From Ensifer canadensis (GTDB taxonomy: Bacteria > Pseudomonadota > Alphaproteobacteria > Rhizobiales > Rhizobiaceae), in NCBI RefSeq assembly GCF_017488845.2, contig NZ_CP083370.1:1178001-1242000 (forward strand): a stretch of 64,000 nt of DNA, written 5' to 3'. Below are positions 16,292 to 25,238 of the stretch, one piece after another (within the stretch, counting starts at the first letter, position 1; every line of letters begins with the position of its first letter). The position numbers were made by a program, and so were the translations under genes. Under the pieces are notes generated by a model that was not told where the DNA came from, did no database searches, and saw only the letters and a program-made list of their open reading frames with translations.

Positions 16292-17746
16292 ATGCTGGAT
16301 AGACCGAACCGCACAGGCGTCTCGGCGCCGTCGATCGAAGGCGGGGTCGCAAGGCCAAATCTGATCACGGTCGAGCAGGCGAAAGCCATGTCGATCGGGG
16401 ACATCACGACCGCCTTCAAGGACCATCTCAACCCTGGTCAGCTTCACTTCATGAAGCTGCTCGGCTTTCACAAGGTGAAGATCGAAAGCGCCGAGGGCAT
16501 GTACTACACCGATCAGAACGGTCGGAAGATTCTCGACTTCTTCGGCGGCTTCGGTTCGCTGGCCTTCGGCCACAACCATCCGCGTATTCTCGAAGCACGC
16601 CAGAAGTTCCAGGACGAGAAGCGCCACGAAATTGCGATCGCCTTCATGTCGCAATATGCATCGGCGCTCGCCAAGAACATTGCCGCCTGCTCGCCTGCTG
16701 ATCTCGACATGGTCTTCCTCGGTTCCTCCGGTTCCGAGGCGATGGAGGCAGCCGTCAAGCTCGCCGAGCGCGCCGCCGGCCCGAAGCGTCCGAAGGTCGT
16801 CTACGCGGAAAATTCCTTCCATGGGAAAACCAAGGGCGTGCTTGCCATTACCGACGGCCAGCTTTACCGCGCCGAGTTTAGGGTTGCCGACAACACGGTC
16901 CGCGTTCCCTTCGCCGATATCCAAGCCGTCGAGAACGCCTTCAAGTCCGATCCCGAAATCGGCGTGATCGTGCTCGAGACGATCCAGGGCGGCGGTGGCA
17001 TCATCCAGGCGCCGGCCGAGTACTGGCAGCAGCTGCGTGCGCTCTGCGATCGCTATGGCGTCCTGTGGGTCGCTGATGAAGTGCAGTGCGGTTATGGCCG
17101 TTCGGGTCGCTTCTATGCTTTCGAGCATTATGGCGTCATTCCTGACGTCACCGCGCTCGCCAAGTCGCTCGGTGCCGGCAAGGCGGCGGTTGGCGCAATG
17201 ATCGCCCGCCGCGACGTCTACATGAAGGCTTATGGCACATCGAAGACGGCGATGATCCACGCCATGGCGACCTTCGGTGGCATGGGCGAAGCCTGCGTCA
17301 CCGCGATCGAGGGCATCAATGTGCTCTACGACGATCATCTGATCGATCGCGCCGCTGACAGCGGCGACTATCTGCTTGAACGCCTGCAGGCGCTGAAGGA
17401 AAAATATCCGAAGATCATCAAGGACGTACGCGGCAAGGGACTGATGGTTGGCCTGGAGTTCCAGGATTTCAGCCAGACGTTGCCGATGGTTCTGCGTCCG
17501 GTCGTTTCCGTGTTGGATGACAAGCTGAAGGGCTCGCTCTCTGGCTTCATCGGTGCGTTGCTTCTGCGCGACTACGACGTGCTGGTTGCCTTTACCGAAT
17601 ACAATCGCAATGTCATCCGGCTCGAGCCGCCGCTGATCTGCGAGCGCGCGCACGTCGACCAGTTCATCGCGGCACTGGATGAGCTTCTTGGCCGCGGCAT
17701 CGTGCATATCGTCAAGGATTTCCTCGGTAGCCAGATCGGCGGCTGA
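16292..17746 (+). CDS. Class III PLP-dependent aminotransferase
   Basis: 484 aa from ATG 16292, chosen because AGGGG (16280-16284) sits seven bases upstream; GTG 16277 and ATG 16286 are alternatives. Typical class III landmarks: FFGGFGSLAFGHNHP, GSSGSEAMEAAVKLA (PLP phosphate), SFHGKTKG, WVADEVQCGYGRSGRF (PLP Asp) and ALAKSLGAGK with the Schiff-base Lys. It resembles ornithine/acetylornithine-type and HpnO-type enzymes, but no hopanoid genes are nearby. As the operon's last gene it suggests that a keto or aldehyde intermediate of the sugar-lipid pathway is aminated; the true substrate is unknown. A terminator follows. Confidence 0.85.
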   Translation: MLDRPNRTGVSAPSIEGGVARPNLITVEQAKAMSIGDITTAFKDHLNPGQLHFMKLLGFHKVKIESAEGMYYTDQNGRKILDFFGGFGSLAFGHNHPRILEARQKFQDEKRHEIAIAFMSQYASALAKNIAACSPADLDMVFLGSSGSEAMEAAVKLAERAAGPKRPKVVYAENSFHGKTKGVLAITDGQLYRAEFRVADNTVRVPFADIQAVENAFKSDPEIGVIVLETIQGGGGIIQAPAEYWQQLRALCDRYGVLWVADEVQCGYGRSGRFYAFEHYGVIPDVTALAKSLGAGKAAVGAMIARRDVYMKAYGTSKTAMIHAMATFGGMGEACVTAIEGINVLYDDHLIDRAADSGDYLLERLQALKEKYPKIIKDVRGKGLMVGLEFQDFSQTLPMVLRPVVSVLDDKLKGSLSGFIGALLLRDYDVLVAFTEYNRNVIRLEPPLICERAHVDQFIAALDELLGRGIVHIVKDFLGSQIGG

Positions 17747-17769
17747 GCGGAAACCCAAAAATACCTCGA

Positions 17770-17799
17770 AGGGCAGGAGCTTAGTGCTTCTGCCCTTTT
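17770..17799 (+). terminator. Rho-independent terminator after the aminotransferase gene
   Basis: GGGCAGGAGC (17771-17780) pairs with GCTTCTGCCC (17786-17795, one G-U pair), followed by TTTT. It covers the stop codon of the converging YceI gene and may act on both strands. Confidence 0.75.
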
Positions 17800-18383
17800 A
17801 TGTTCATGTCGAATTCGACGACATTGGAATAGATCGGCGTGCCGACGTCCATGCCGTAGGGTGAGCGAAAGATGCTGCCGCGGATTATGAAGGAGATCGA
17901 CCGGCTGTTCCAGTCCATCAGCTTGACGGAGAACCGTTCCTTCCGCGCTTTGCCGCGCGCCGTCAACGTGCCTTCGACGGCGGCCGTGTCCGGGCCGGTC
18001 TGCTTGACGCTGGTCGAGCGGAAGGTGACGGTGCGATAGGTCGCGCTGTCGAAGACCGCACTCGACTTCAGGAAATCTTCGACGCGGCTTTCTCCCGTCT
18101 CGACACTTTCCGGGTAGAGGGTGAACTCGACCGACGAACGGGCGATGTTATTGCCATCGATACGGAAATTGCCGGAGAACTTGCCGAAGTCGCCGATGAT
18201 GCCGCCGCCACCGACTTGCGCAACGGAGAAATGCACACGTGACGCACCGGTGATGCCGTAGCTGCCGGCAGCGTCCGAGAGTTGCGGCGCACTGGCACTT
18301 GTGGCGCTTGGTCCGAACGTCGTGGCAAGCACGACGCCAAGTGCCAATGCTGTTGGCGTTGCCTTCGATTGCTGCTTGATCAT
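17781..18383 (-). CDS. YceI family periplasmic protein
   Basis: 200 aa with a signal peptide (hydrophobic ALALGVVLATTFG, cleavage near SASA). The mature part shows the YceI lipocalin-like pattern: SRVHFSVAQVGGGGIIGDFGKFSG, VEFTLYPESVETG, FLKSSAVFDSATYRTVTFRS and VEGTLTARGKARK. Such proteins bind isoprenoid-quinone-like lipids in the periplasm. It lies three bases behind the cytochrome b561 gene, a frequent pairing, and probably works with it in membrane redox chemistry. Confidence 0.88.
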   Translation of the reverse strand: MIKQQSKATPTALALGVVLATTFGPSATSASAPQLSDAAGSYGITGASRVHFSVAQVGGGGIIGDFGKFSGNFRIDGNNIARSSVEFTLYPESVETGESRVEDFLKSSAVFDSATYRTVTFRSTSVKQTGPDTAAVEGTLTARGKARKERFSVKLMDWNSRSISFIIRGSIFRSPYGMDVGTPIYSNVVEFDMNIKGQKH

Positions 18384-18386
18384 GGT

Positions 18387-19001
18387 TCACTTCCTCTTGG
18401 CAATGACCTGACTGCCCTTGGTCTTTTCGACCTCGCCGCGCCGCAGCAGTCGCGTCGGCAGCATGCGAACCAGAACTTCGTCGCGGCGCACCATGTGATG
18501 GTAGAGCGCGGCCATCGCGTGGAGCGCGACAAGAGCCAGCGTCGCGTAGGCGAGGATTGCGTGGGTCGACGTCCAGAAGCTCTCGGCTGCTTCCGATTTC
18601 GCCATCGGCAGATGCGAGATGACGAACCAGTCGAAATAGAAGCTTGGAATGTTCAGCGTCGAGGTCGACGCAACCGCCCAACCGGCAAGGGGCACGGCTA
18701 TGGTCAGGCCGATCAGGATTGCATGCGTGGTCCGGGCCGCGCGTCGTTCGAGCACGGAAAGGCCTGAAGGCGCCTGTGGTTGCCTATCGAGCACATGCCA
18801 GACGGCGCGTAGCGCGGCGAGGGCAAGCACGGTGAAGCCGAAGGATTTGTGCCATTGGTAGAGCGAGAACTGCAGGGCTGGATCCAGGGATAGCCTGCGC
18901 ATGACAAAGCCGAGTGCCAGTAGGCCAAGGATCGACATGGCGATCAGCCAATGGAGGATGATCGTCACCCAGCCGAATGTAGACTTGCTGTTTTGCAGCA
19001 T
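18387..19001 (-). CDS. Cytochrome b561 family protein
   Basis: 204 aa from ATG 19001 (MLQNSKSTFGW). Four transmembrane helices, with the heme-ligand histidines visible in TIILHWLIAMS (helix 1), YQWHKSFGFTVL (helix 2), and two in the C-terminal half (ISHLPMAK..., STHAILAYATLALVALHAMAALYHH). It is an inner-membrane diheme b-type electron carrier, probably passing electrons between quinol and a periplasmic acceptor. It is the promoter-proximal gene of a two-gene operon with yceI-like. Confidence 0.88.
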   Translation of the reverse strand: MLQNSKSTFGWVTIILHWLIAMSILGLLALGFVMRRLSLDPALQFSLYQWHKSFGFTVLALAALRAVWHVLDRQPQAPSGLSVLERRAARTTHAILIGLTIAVPLAGWAVASTSTLNIPSFYFDWFVISHLPMAKSEAAESFWTSTHAILAYATLALVALHAMAALYHHMVRRDEVLVRMLPTRLLRRGEVEKTKGSQVIAKRK

Positions 19002-19207
19002 GGCACGCTCCTGCGGCATTCGGACGAAATATTCGCCTTCGTCACCCGGATAAGACCCGTTGGCCCCATCTTTTATTCTCCGACGATACCGTAAATTCGC
19101 AGGCCGATCCTGTTGATACAGTCGAAAGATATCTCATCTGCTCCGCGCAGGGCAGTCGACGGGCTGGTCTGATGGTTGCAGATCCAACGTATTGCGGAAC
19201 ATGAGAC

Positions 19208-19646
19208 ATGACGCAGAATAGCGCGACGACCGAGATGATCCCACTTGAAAACGTGGTGTTGAAACATGCCAACGCCGGCATCGCGCTGGGGGCGGAGCAT
19301 CGGTTCGCAGAATCGCTCGAGCAATGCGGCGCAACTGGCGGACGCGAACTTCGAGGGGGAAGACCTCTATTATTGGGTCAAAGGCGGTTACGGTGCCGCG
19401 CTCCACGATGTCAGGCTTCACCGCGAGAGCATCGCTGTTTCGAAACTCGTTCGCGAATGGACGCTTTCACTGCGCCAGCCGCTCGGGTCGATGACCATCG
19501 CCCGCTCCTATCTGGCGCTCGGTGAGGCTGAGCATGCCTATCCCCATATCCAGGACGTCCAACGGCTGACGGGGGACGAGGTGTTCGACCTGTTCGACCG
19601 ACAGCACGTGGCTGATATCCGCAAGGCACTTGCGGCAAAGGCGTAA
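19208..19646 (+). pseudogene. Small hypothetical gene with an apparent frameshift
   Basis: The first ~40 codons from ATG 19208 (MTQNSATTEMIPLENVVLKH...) have strongly GC-biased third positions, but that frame turns into Arg/Gly-rich sequence after about 19325. From there the coding signal continues in the frame one base away (ADANFEGEDLYYWVKGGYGA through ALAAKA) to the TAA at 19644-19646. Joined, the product would be about 146 aa. Either the gene is broken by a one-base indel near 19315-19340 or the assembly has an error. The stop codon's last base is the first base of a MITE-like element, so the original C-terminus may also have changed. Function unknown. Confidence 0.55.
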
Positions 19647-19914
19647 TACCAACCTGCGCTGATATTGACCGATTGCGCCGGAGCGATTTTGGTTTCCGGC
19701 AAGGAGATAACCGCAGCCGGACCGCGTGGTCCGGTGAGGATTGTCAACGCCATCAAGGGGCAAAAGTGCCCGGCCCTTCGGGCGGGCCGTCTGTCGCCCA
19801 CTGGCAGCGTCGCAATCCTCGACCGATGCCAAGGCATCGCTCTCAGGTCCGCTCCTCGCCGGATGACCGCACACGGTCCCACGCAATAGGTCAATATCAG
19901 CGCAGGTTTGGTAT
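19646..19914. mobile_element. MITE-like element with ~32-bp terminal inverted repeats
   Basis: The left end (19646-19677) begins ATACCAACCTGCGCTGATAT and the right end (19882-19914) is its reverse complement with one extra base and one mismatch (ATACCAAACCTGCGCTGATA...). About 200 bp of non-coding-looking DNA with GC-rich hairpins (CCGGCCC/GGGCGGG region near 19768-19790) lies between. TA dinucleotides flank the CCAACC...GGTTTGG core (47-48 and 912-913 in the last digits), consistent with TA target duplication as in IS630/Tc1-type elements. No transposase is present, so it would need one in trans. Confidence 0.75.
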
Positions 19915-19917
19915 AGG

Positions 19918-20529
19918 TCAGGATGCCCCGGTTATCTCCTGAAACGAGATGCCGAGATCGTCCGCGACGGCCTGCATCATCAGGCGGCGCACGGTTGTCG
20001 GCGATAGCAGCGGCATAGGCAGCACTGCCATGCTGGAAAGGCCAATTCCGAGACCGAGGATCCGCCAGGAGATCGTTTCTGCGAGCACGCCTGCACGGAA
20101 TTCATCCGCCGCGACACCGTCCGCAATGATGCCGCAAAGCAGACGATGCCAGCCGGAAACGGCCCGGGCGTAAGCGCCGGCCAATTCTGGGTCGGCCTGG
20201 GCTGCCCGCCATGCCTCCGCCCAGAACCGCATACCGCTTTCCCGTGTATCGTCCGTGTGGTCACTGACGAAGAGCTTGAGCGCTGCCGTCGCACTGAGTG
20301 CAGGGCGCATCTCCACGAACTCGGCACGGGCCGCAGCCTCGTAATGCAGGAAGGCCGCACACTTGAGGTCGCTTGCCGTTTTGAAGTGATGGTGGATGAT
20401 GCCGTTGGCCGCTCCCATTTCGGCTGCAACCCGACGTGTCGTCATCCCGTCGAAGCCGTCCTTCAGCATGACGGCGATGGCCGCCGCAATGATCGCCTCG
20501 CGCCGGGCGAGGCGGGTCATGTACACCAT
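19918..20529 (-). CDS. TetR family transcriptional regulator
   Basis: 203 aa from ATG 20529, with GGAG seven bases upstream; the frame is open farther upstream, but that stretch overlaps the intergenic operator region. The N-terminal helix-turn-helix is RREAIIAAAIAVMLKDGFDG then TTRRVAAEMGAANGIIHHHF, the TetR recognition block. The C-terminal ligand domain resembles BetI-type regulators (FWAEAWRAAQADPELAGAYA). It faces a GNAT gene across a gap containing a perfect 20-bp palindrome, so it likely represses itself and that gene. Ligand unknown. Confidence 0.88.
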   Translation of the reverse strand: MVYMTRLARREAIIAAAIAVMLKDGFDGMTTRRVAAEMGAANGIIHHHFKTASDLKCAAFLHYEAAARAEFVEMRPALSATAALKLFVSDHTDDTRESGMRFWAEAWRAAQADPELAGAYARAVSGWHRLLCGIIADGVAADEFRAGVLAETISWRILGLGIGLSSMAVLPMPLLSPTTVRRLMMQAVADDLGISFQEITGAS

Positions 20530-20583
20530 ATTCAGTCTCCGGTTGTATGCGATTGACATAGCGCAGATTTGATCATATGTCCA

Positions 20584-20603
20584 ATTTGAGCGTTGGCTCA
20601 AAT
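20584..20603. promoter_or_regulatory. Palindromic candidate operator between TetR and GNAT genes
   Basis: ATTTGAGC (20584-20591), GTTG spacer, GCTCAAAT (20596-20603): a perfect 8-bp inverted repeat. Size and symmetry fit a TetR dimer site, and it lies 54 bp before the TetR start and 82 bp before the GNAT start. Confidence 0.6.
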
Positions 20604-20684
20604 CGTTGGCGGACGATCTAAAACCGCGGCCGGCCTTTTTGGCTTGGTCCTCGTTTTCATCCATTTGATTTTCAGGAGTCGCTT

Positions 20685-21176
20685 ATGAGCGAACATGCAT
20701 TGCCGTCTGATGCAGAAATTACCTTCCGCCGTATCTCCGCGCTTACCGTTTGCGAGGTCTGCGAGCTCAGCGAAACGCTGAGCGAAGGACAGCGCAATAT
20801 GGTCGCCGACAACGGCACCTCGATTGCGGAAGCGCATTTCTCCGAGAATGCCTGGTTCCGCGCGATCTACGCCGAGGAGACGCTCGTCGGTTTCATCATG
20901 CTGCACCAGGGATCGGATTGGGACGACGGCATCGATTGCCCGGGCGTCTACCTCTGGCGCTTCATGATAGCCCGTCCATTTCAGGGCAAGGGCATCGGCA
21001 AGAAGGCGATCGAACTCGTCGTGCGCGACCTCAAGGCGCGTGGCATCCGCGAGCTCTACACCAGCTGCGGACTGGGTGAGGCGAGCCCAGAAGGTTTCTA
21101 CAAGGGGTTGGGCTTTGTTCTGACAGGCGATAGCTACGGCGAAGAGCCGGAGGCCGTGCTCAAGTTTGCGGCCTGA
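20685..21176 (+). CDS. GNAT family N-acetyltransferase (BltD/spermidine-type)
   Basis: 163 aa. The acetyl-CoA motif is RFMIARPFQGKGIGKKAIEL (about residues 87-106) and the C-terminal SPEGFYKGLGFVLTGDSYGEEPEA matches polyamine-type BltD/PaiA-like acetyltransferases. TetR-linked polyamine or drug acetyltransferases are common, so control by the divergent TetR protein through the palindrome at 20584 is likely. Substrate assignment is tentative. Confidence 0.85.
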   Translation: MSEHALPSDAEITFRRISALTVCEVCELSETLSEGQRNMVADNGTSIAEAHFSENAWFRAIYAEETLVGFIMLHQGSDWDDGIDCPGVYLWRFMIARPFQGKGIGKKAIELVVRDLKARGIRELYTSCGLGEASPEGFYKGLGFVLTGDSYGEEPEAVLKFAA

Positions 21177-21235
21177 AAGAGGCATCACTGGCGGCGCTCG
21201 GCGGGTTGCCGCTCAGAATATCTTATGAGAGAGAC

Positions 21236-21718
21236 ATGCAAAACGACCAACACGAGGCCAATCGGCTCTCAGAAACGGTGATCCGGCCTTACCGCGCGGA
21301 AGATCGTGACCGGCTGGTGGCCATCTGGCTGTCCGCCTCGCGCATCGGGCATCCCTTTCTCGGCGAAGAGCGGCTGGTCACCCAGCTGCAGATCGTCCGC
21401 GACACGTACCTGCCGATGGCCGACAATTGGGTCGCAGAGGTCGGTGGGCATCCGGCGGGCTTCATCGGGCTGATCGACAATTTTGTCGGCGGGTTGTTCG
21501 TCGATCCCGAAGTCCATGGCGCCGGCATCGGCCGCGGACTGATCGAACACGCCGCGACGCGGCTCGGTCATCTCGACGTCAGCGTCTACGCCGACAACGC
21601 GAGCGCGGTCGAATTCTATCACCGTCGCGGCTTTGTCGTCACGGGCCGACAGGAGAGGGATGATGAAGGATTGCCTTTTGCGGTGATCCACATGGCTCGC
21701 ACCGTCGCCCGCATATAG
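21236..21718 (+). CDS. GNAT family N-acetyltransferase
   Basis: 160 aa from ATG 21236 (MQNDQHEANRL), with GAGAGA just upstream; an in-frame upstream start at 21206 is less likely. Motif A is LFVDPEVHGAGIGRGLIEHA (about residues 94-113) and the C-terminus has VYADNASAVEFYHRRGFVVTG, typical of small-molecule acetyltransferases such as YjaB-like. It follows the previous GNAT gene by 59 bp and may share its transcript. Confidence 0.85.
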   Translation: MQNDQHEANRLSETVIRPYRAEDRDRLVAIWLSASRIGHPFLGEERLVTQLQIVRDTYLPMADNWVAEVGGHPAGFIGLIDNFVGGLFVDPEVHGAGIGRGLIEHAATRLGHLDVSVYADNASAVEFYHRRGFVVTGRQERDDEGLPFAVIHMARTVARI

Positions 21719-21770
21719 ATCCTTAATTCGGAATCGATCCAAGGACGATATTATTCAGCAGGTTGAAAGC

Positions 21771-21817
21771 GTTACAGCATCCTTTGCGCGTCATACTTAA
21801 CGCGCGGCGCTGCAATG
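21771..21817. repeat. Dispersed palindromic intergenic repeat, copy 2
   Basis: Read on the minus strand it gives CATTGCAGCGCCGCGCGT, a variable loop, then GACGCGCAAAGGATGCTGTA, matching the layout at 2055-2105. The stem here is GCGCGT (21786-21791) with ACGCGC (21800-21805). Confidence 0.6.
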
Positions 21818-21943
21818 CGAGAGACCACCGGCCGGGCCGATCGTTTTGGTCCTTCCGGAATATTCAGCGACGGATGCTTTCCTTTGCCGGCTGCATTTGC
21901 TAGGCCGCTTGCCGAGAAAATGACCTGACCCGGAGGAAATTTC

Positions 21944-22714
21944 ATGACGCCTGACATCCGCCCGCTCGTCGCCGGAAACTGGAAGATGAACGGAACGCGC
22001 GCATCGTTCGATCAGATCAAGGCGATGGCCGAAGGGGTCAAGGGCGATCTGTCGAGCAAGGTCGAGACGCTGATCTGCCCGCCCGCGACGTTACTCTATG
22101 TTGCGACCGCGCTTTGCGACGATAGCCCGCTGATGATCGGCGCCCAGGATTGCCATCAGAAGCAGTCCGGCGCACATACCGGCGAAGTTTCTGCCGAAAT
22201 GATCGCCGATTGCTTCGGCACCCATGTGATCGTCGGCCATTCCGAGCGACGCACCGACCATGCCGAGCATGACGGGTTGGTGCGCGCCAAGACGGACGCC
22301 GCCCACGCCGCCGAACTGGTCGCCATCGTCTGCATTGGCGAAACCGGTGACGAGCGACAGGTGGGCAAGACGCTCGACGTGCTCAAGCGTCAGCTTGCCG
22401 AAAGCCTGCCCGACAGCGCCACGGCGGAAAACACTGTCATTGCCTATGAGCCGGTCTGGGCGATCGGTACGGGTCTGACGCCGACGACTGCCGACGTCGA
22501 AGAGGCGCATGCCTTCATGCGCCAGGAACTGGTGTCGCGGTTCGGTGGTGCCGGCGGCAAGATGCGCATTCTCTACGGCGGTTCGGTCAAGCCGTCCAAT
22601 GCCCGCGAATTGATGGGCGTTGCCAACGTCGATGGCGCGCTGATCGGTGGTGCGAGCTTGAAAGCCGAAGACTTCCTCGCCATCTACCGGGCTTATGAAG
22701 ATTTGACGGCCTGA
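21944..22714 (+). CDS. tpiA: Triosephosphate isomerase
   Basis: 256 aa glycolytic/gluconeogenic enzyme interconverting dihydroxyacetone phosphate and glyceraldehyde 3-phosphate. All catalytic elements are present: AGNWKMNG (Lys13-type), VIVGHSERR (electrophilic His), [11 protein letters not shown] (catalytic Glu and loop 6), and [13 protein letters not shown] (phosphate-binding). GGAGG six bases before the ATG supports the start. Association with secG and pyrG matches the rhizobial chromosomal tpiA rather than the erythritol-linked tpiB. Confidence 0.96.
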   Translation: MTPDIRPLVAGNWKMNGTRASFDQIKAMAEGVKGDLSSKVETLICPPATLLYVATALCDDSPLMIGAQDCHQKQSGAHTGEVSAEMIADCFGTHVIVGHSERRTDHAEHDGLVRAKTDAAHAAELVAIVCIGETGDERQVGKTLDVLKRQLAESLPDSATAENTVIAYEPVWAIGTGLTPTTADVEEAHAFMRQELVSRFGGAGGKMRILYGGSVKPSNARELMGVANVDGALIGGASLKAEDFLAIYRAYEDLTA

Positions 22715-22848
22715 TTGTCCGGCACAGGCCGGGCAGGGGGTTGGAATAGCGGACGGCTTGGTATAAAGAAGCGCGAAAATTGCGCCCGGGAAGCCCCGAT
22801 TCCGCGCAAGATTTGATTCGTTTGCCCAAAGGGCAGGACTGGAAGCTG

Positions 22849-23319
22849 ATGCAGACCGTACTACTCGTCATCTATCTCATGGTCGTCGTTGCCCTGATCG
22901 GCGTCGTTCTCATTCAGCGCTCCGAAGGTGGTGGCCTCGGCATCGGCGGTGGCTCGGGCTTCATGTCCGCACGCGGCACTGCCAATGCGCTGACCCGCAC
23001 GACGGCGATCCTCGCGGCACTGTTCTTCGTTCTGGCCCTGGCGATGGGTATCCTCGCCCGTTACCAGCCGCAGGCGACCGACATCCTCGACCGTATTCCG
23101 GGCACCAGCTCGGGCGGCGGCGTCCTCGATTCGCTTGGCGGTGGCAACACTCAGGCTCCGGCCGGCGGCGCGACCCAGCAGCCTGCGACCGGCAACGGTG
23201 CAACAGCACCGGCTCCGGCGACCACAGGCGAGGCTCCGGCTAGCGGTGCCACGACAACGCAAACGCCTGCAGGCGGCGCCAACGGCAACACGGGATCGCA
23301 AGTTCCCAGCGGCCAATAA
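22849..23319 (+). CDS. secG: Preprotein translocase subunit SecG
   Basis: 156 aa from ATG 22849. Two transmembrane segments (MQTVLLVIYLMVVVALIGVV and ATAILAALFFVLALAMGIL-like) flank the conserved cytoplasmic loop LIQRSEGGGLGIGGGSGFMS, the SecG signature. The C-terminal 75 residues are a low-complexity Ala/Gly/Pro/Thr tail, usual in rhizobial SecG. It is the accessory subunit of SecYEG in the inner membrane. A strong terminator follows. Confidence 0.93.
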   Translation: MQTVLLVIYLMVVVALIGVVLIQRSEGGGLGIGGGSGFMSARGTANALTRTTAILAALFFVLALAMGILARYQPQATDILDRIPGTSSGGGVLDSLGGGNTQAPAGGATQQPATGNGATAPAPATTGEAPASGATTTQTPAGGANGNTGSQVPSGQ

Positions 23320-23340
23320 GGTCGCAATTTAAATGAACCC

Positions 23341-23373
23341 ACCGGCGGATGGCACCATCCGCCGGTTTTATTT
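23341..23373 (+). terminator. Rho-independent terminator after secG
   Basis: ACCGGCGGATGG (23341-23352) pairs perfectly with CCATCCGCCGGT (23355-23366), followed by TTTTATTTTG. Confidence 0.88.
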
Positions 23374-23456
23374 TGTGTGAAATCTGATTCCCTTCGAAGA
23401 CGGAAAAATTCGGATAGGCGAATTTTTCGGTGGCGGAATCGTTTGTTAAAAGGTAA

Positions 23457-25097
<1,641 letters not shown>

Positions 25098-25122
25098 TCC
25101 GTCAGCACGGTTCTGAAAATTG

Positions 25123-25156
25123 CGGCCGGTCCTACGTGACCGGCCGTTTTCGTTTT
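25123..25156 (+). terminator. Rho-independent terminator after pyrG
   Basis: CGGCCGGTC (25123-25131) pairs with GACCGGCCG (25138-25146), loop CTACGT, then TTTTCGTTTT. Confidence 0.9.
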
Positions 25157-25238
25157 GGCTTCATATGCCGCATCGACACCGAAGCGCCCGGCGAGCAGGG
25201 TCGCCGGGTGCGATCTCGATCTCGCCGAAAAGAATGGT

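Noticed and set aside
16292..17746. HpnO assignment (aminobacteriohopanetriol synthesis) for the class III aminotransferase
   Set aside because: Overall resemblance only; no hopanoid gene is present in the window and the operon points to sugar-lipid chemistry.
19665..19889. Short frames on both strands inside the MITE-like element
   Set aside because: They read through GC-rich hairpins, resemble no transposase and are too short to be one.
21772..21957. 61-codon minus-strand frame before tpiA
   Set aside because: It overlaps the palindromic repeat and the tpiA start; no coding bias.
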